Part shown: positions 6,493 to 6,666 of the stretch, piece by piece
Layout: each line of letters starts with the position of its first letter
Position numbering within the stretch: position 1 is the stretch's first letter
Assembly: GCA_945871335.1 (NCBI GenBank)
Contig: CAMBWM010000124.1
Location: 1 to 6,666 of the forward strand
Direction: 5' to 3'
Length of the DNA stretch: 6,666 bases
DNA from: Polaromonas sp. YR568
GTDB lineage: Bacteria > Pseudomonadota > Gammaproteobacteria > Burkholderiales > Burkholderiaceae
Notes under the pieces: generated by a model
The model's input: only the letters and a program-made list of their open reading frames with translations
The model's database searches: none
Told to the model about the DNA's origin: nothing
Position numbers and translations under genes: made by a program

Positions 6493-6530
6493 GAAAAGCC
6501 CGGTTAATCGTTAGATCAACCGGGCTTTTC
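6493..6530. terminator. Bidirectional intrinsic terminator between the MBL gene and the rRNA operon
   Basis: AAAAGCCCGGTT at 6494-6505 pairs perfectly with AACCGGGCTTTT at 6518-6529; a further G-C pair (6493/6530) closes the base, and an inner ATC/GAT stem around a GTTA loop can extend it past one mismatch. Because the arms begin with A4 and end with T4, the hairpin gives a U-tract in either direction. It lies just after the MBL stop on the plus strand and 10 bases past the 3' end of 5S rRNA on the minus strand. Confidence 0.88.
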
Positions 6531-6540
6531 TGGCTATAAG

Positions 6541-6656
6541 AGCCTGACAATGTCCTACTTTCACACGGGAATCCGCACTATCATCGGCGCTAAGTCGTTT
6601 CACTGTCCTGTTCGGGATGGGAAGGAGTGGTACCAACTTGCTATGGTCATCAGGCA
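6541..6656 (-). rRNA. rrf: 5S ribosomal RNA
   Basis: The reverse complement begins TGCCTGATGACCATAGCAAG and contains the conserved GGTACCACTCC, CCATCCCGAACAGGACAGTG and CGCCGATGATAGTGCGG blocks of proteobacterial 5S rRNA. The ends pair: GCCTGA at the 5' end with TCAGGC at the 3' end, forming helix I. The length of about 115 bases is normal and the gene appears complete; the ends are uncertain by one or two bases. It is the last gene of a minus-strand rRNA operon whose 23S and 16S genes should lie to the right; only about 10 bases of the spacer are visible. Confidence 0.96.
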
Positions 6657-6666
6657 TAACTGTTTG

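Overview
The window looks like chromosomal DNA from a betaproteobacterium, most likely the order Burkholderiales and probably the family Comamonadaceae. This rests on protein resemblance, on the gene order corC-lnt-glyQ-glyS, and on a GC-rich palindromic repeat of a type I recall as common in that family. No species is claimed.

Layout. Positions 1-4430 hold a minus-strand series read right to left: corC (CBS-domain CorC/HlyC protein), lnt (apolipoprotein N-acyltransferase), glyQ (glycyl-tRNA synthetase alpha) and glyS (beta subunit, cut by the left edge). A fifth minus-strand gene at 4506-5180 encodes a GNAT-family acetyltransferase. It lies 75 bases upstream of corC, so it either leads the operon or is its own unit. 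A T-rich gene-free region of about 375 bases (5181-5556) follows. Next, on the plus strand, comes a metallo-beta-lactamase-fold hydrolase that probably starts with TTG. It converges on the end of an rRNA operon: a complete 5S rRNA gene lies on the minus strand at the right edge. One hairpin between the two can terminate transcription from both sides.

How the genes fit together. GlyQ and GlyS form the alpha2beta2 glycyl-tRNA synthetase and are nearly contiguous, with a few bases between them. Lnt completes lipoprotein maturation in the inner membrane. CorC is a regulatory CBS-domain protein that neighbours lnt in many proteobacteria. The GNAT and MBL proteins have recognisable folds and active-site motifs, but their substrates cannot be read from sequence.

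The most notable item is inside glyQ. A block of about 96 bases (1187-1282), rich in short inverted repeats, sits in frame between two highly conserved protein segments and adds roughly 30 residues absent from ordinary GlyQ. It looks like an intergenic palindromic repeat captured in an essential gene, comparable in principle to the Rickettsia palindromic elements. I see no CRISPR array, transposase, phage gene or recognisable defence system.
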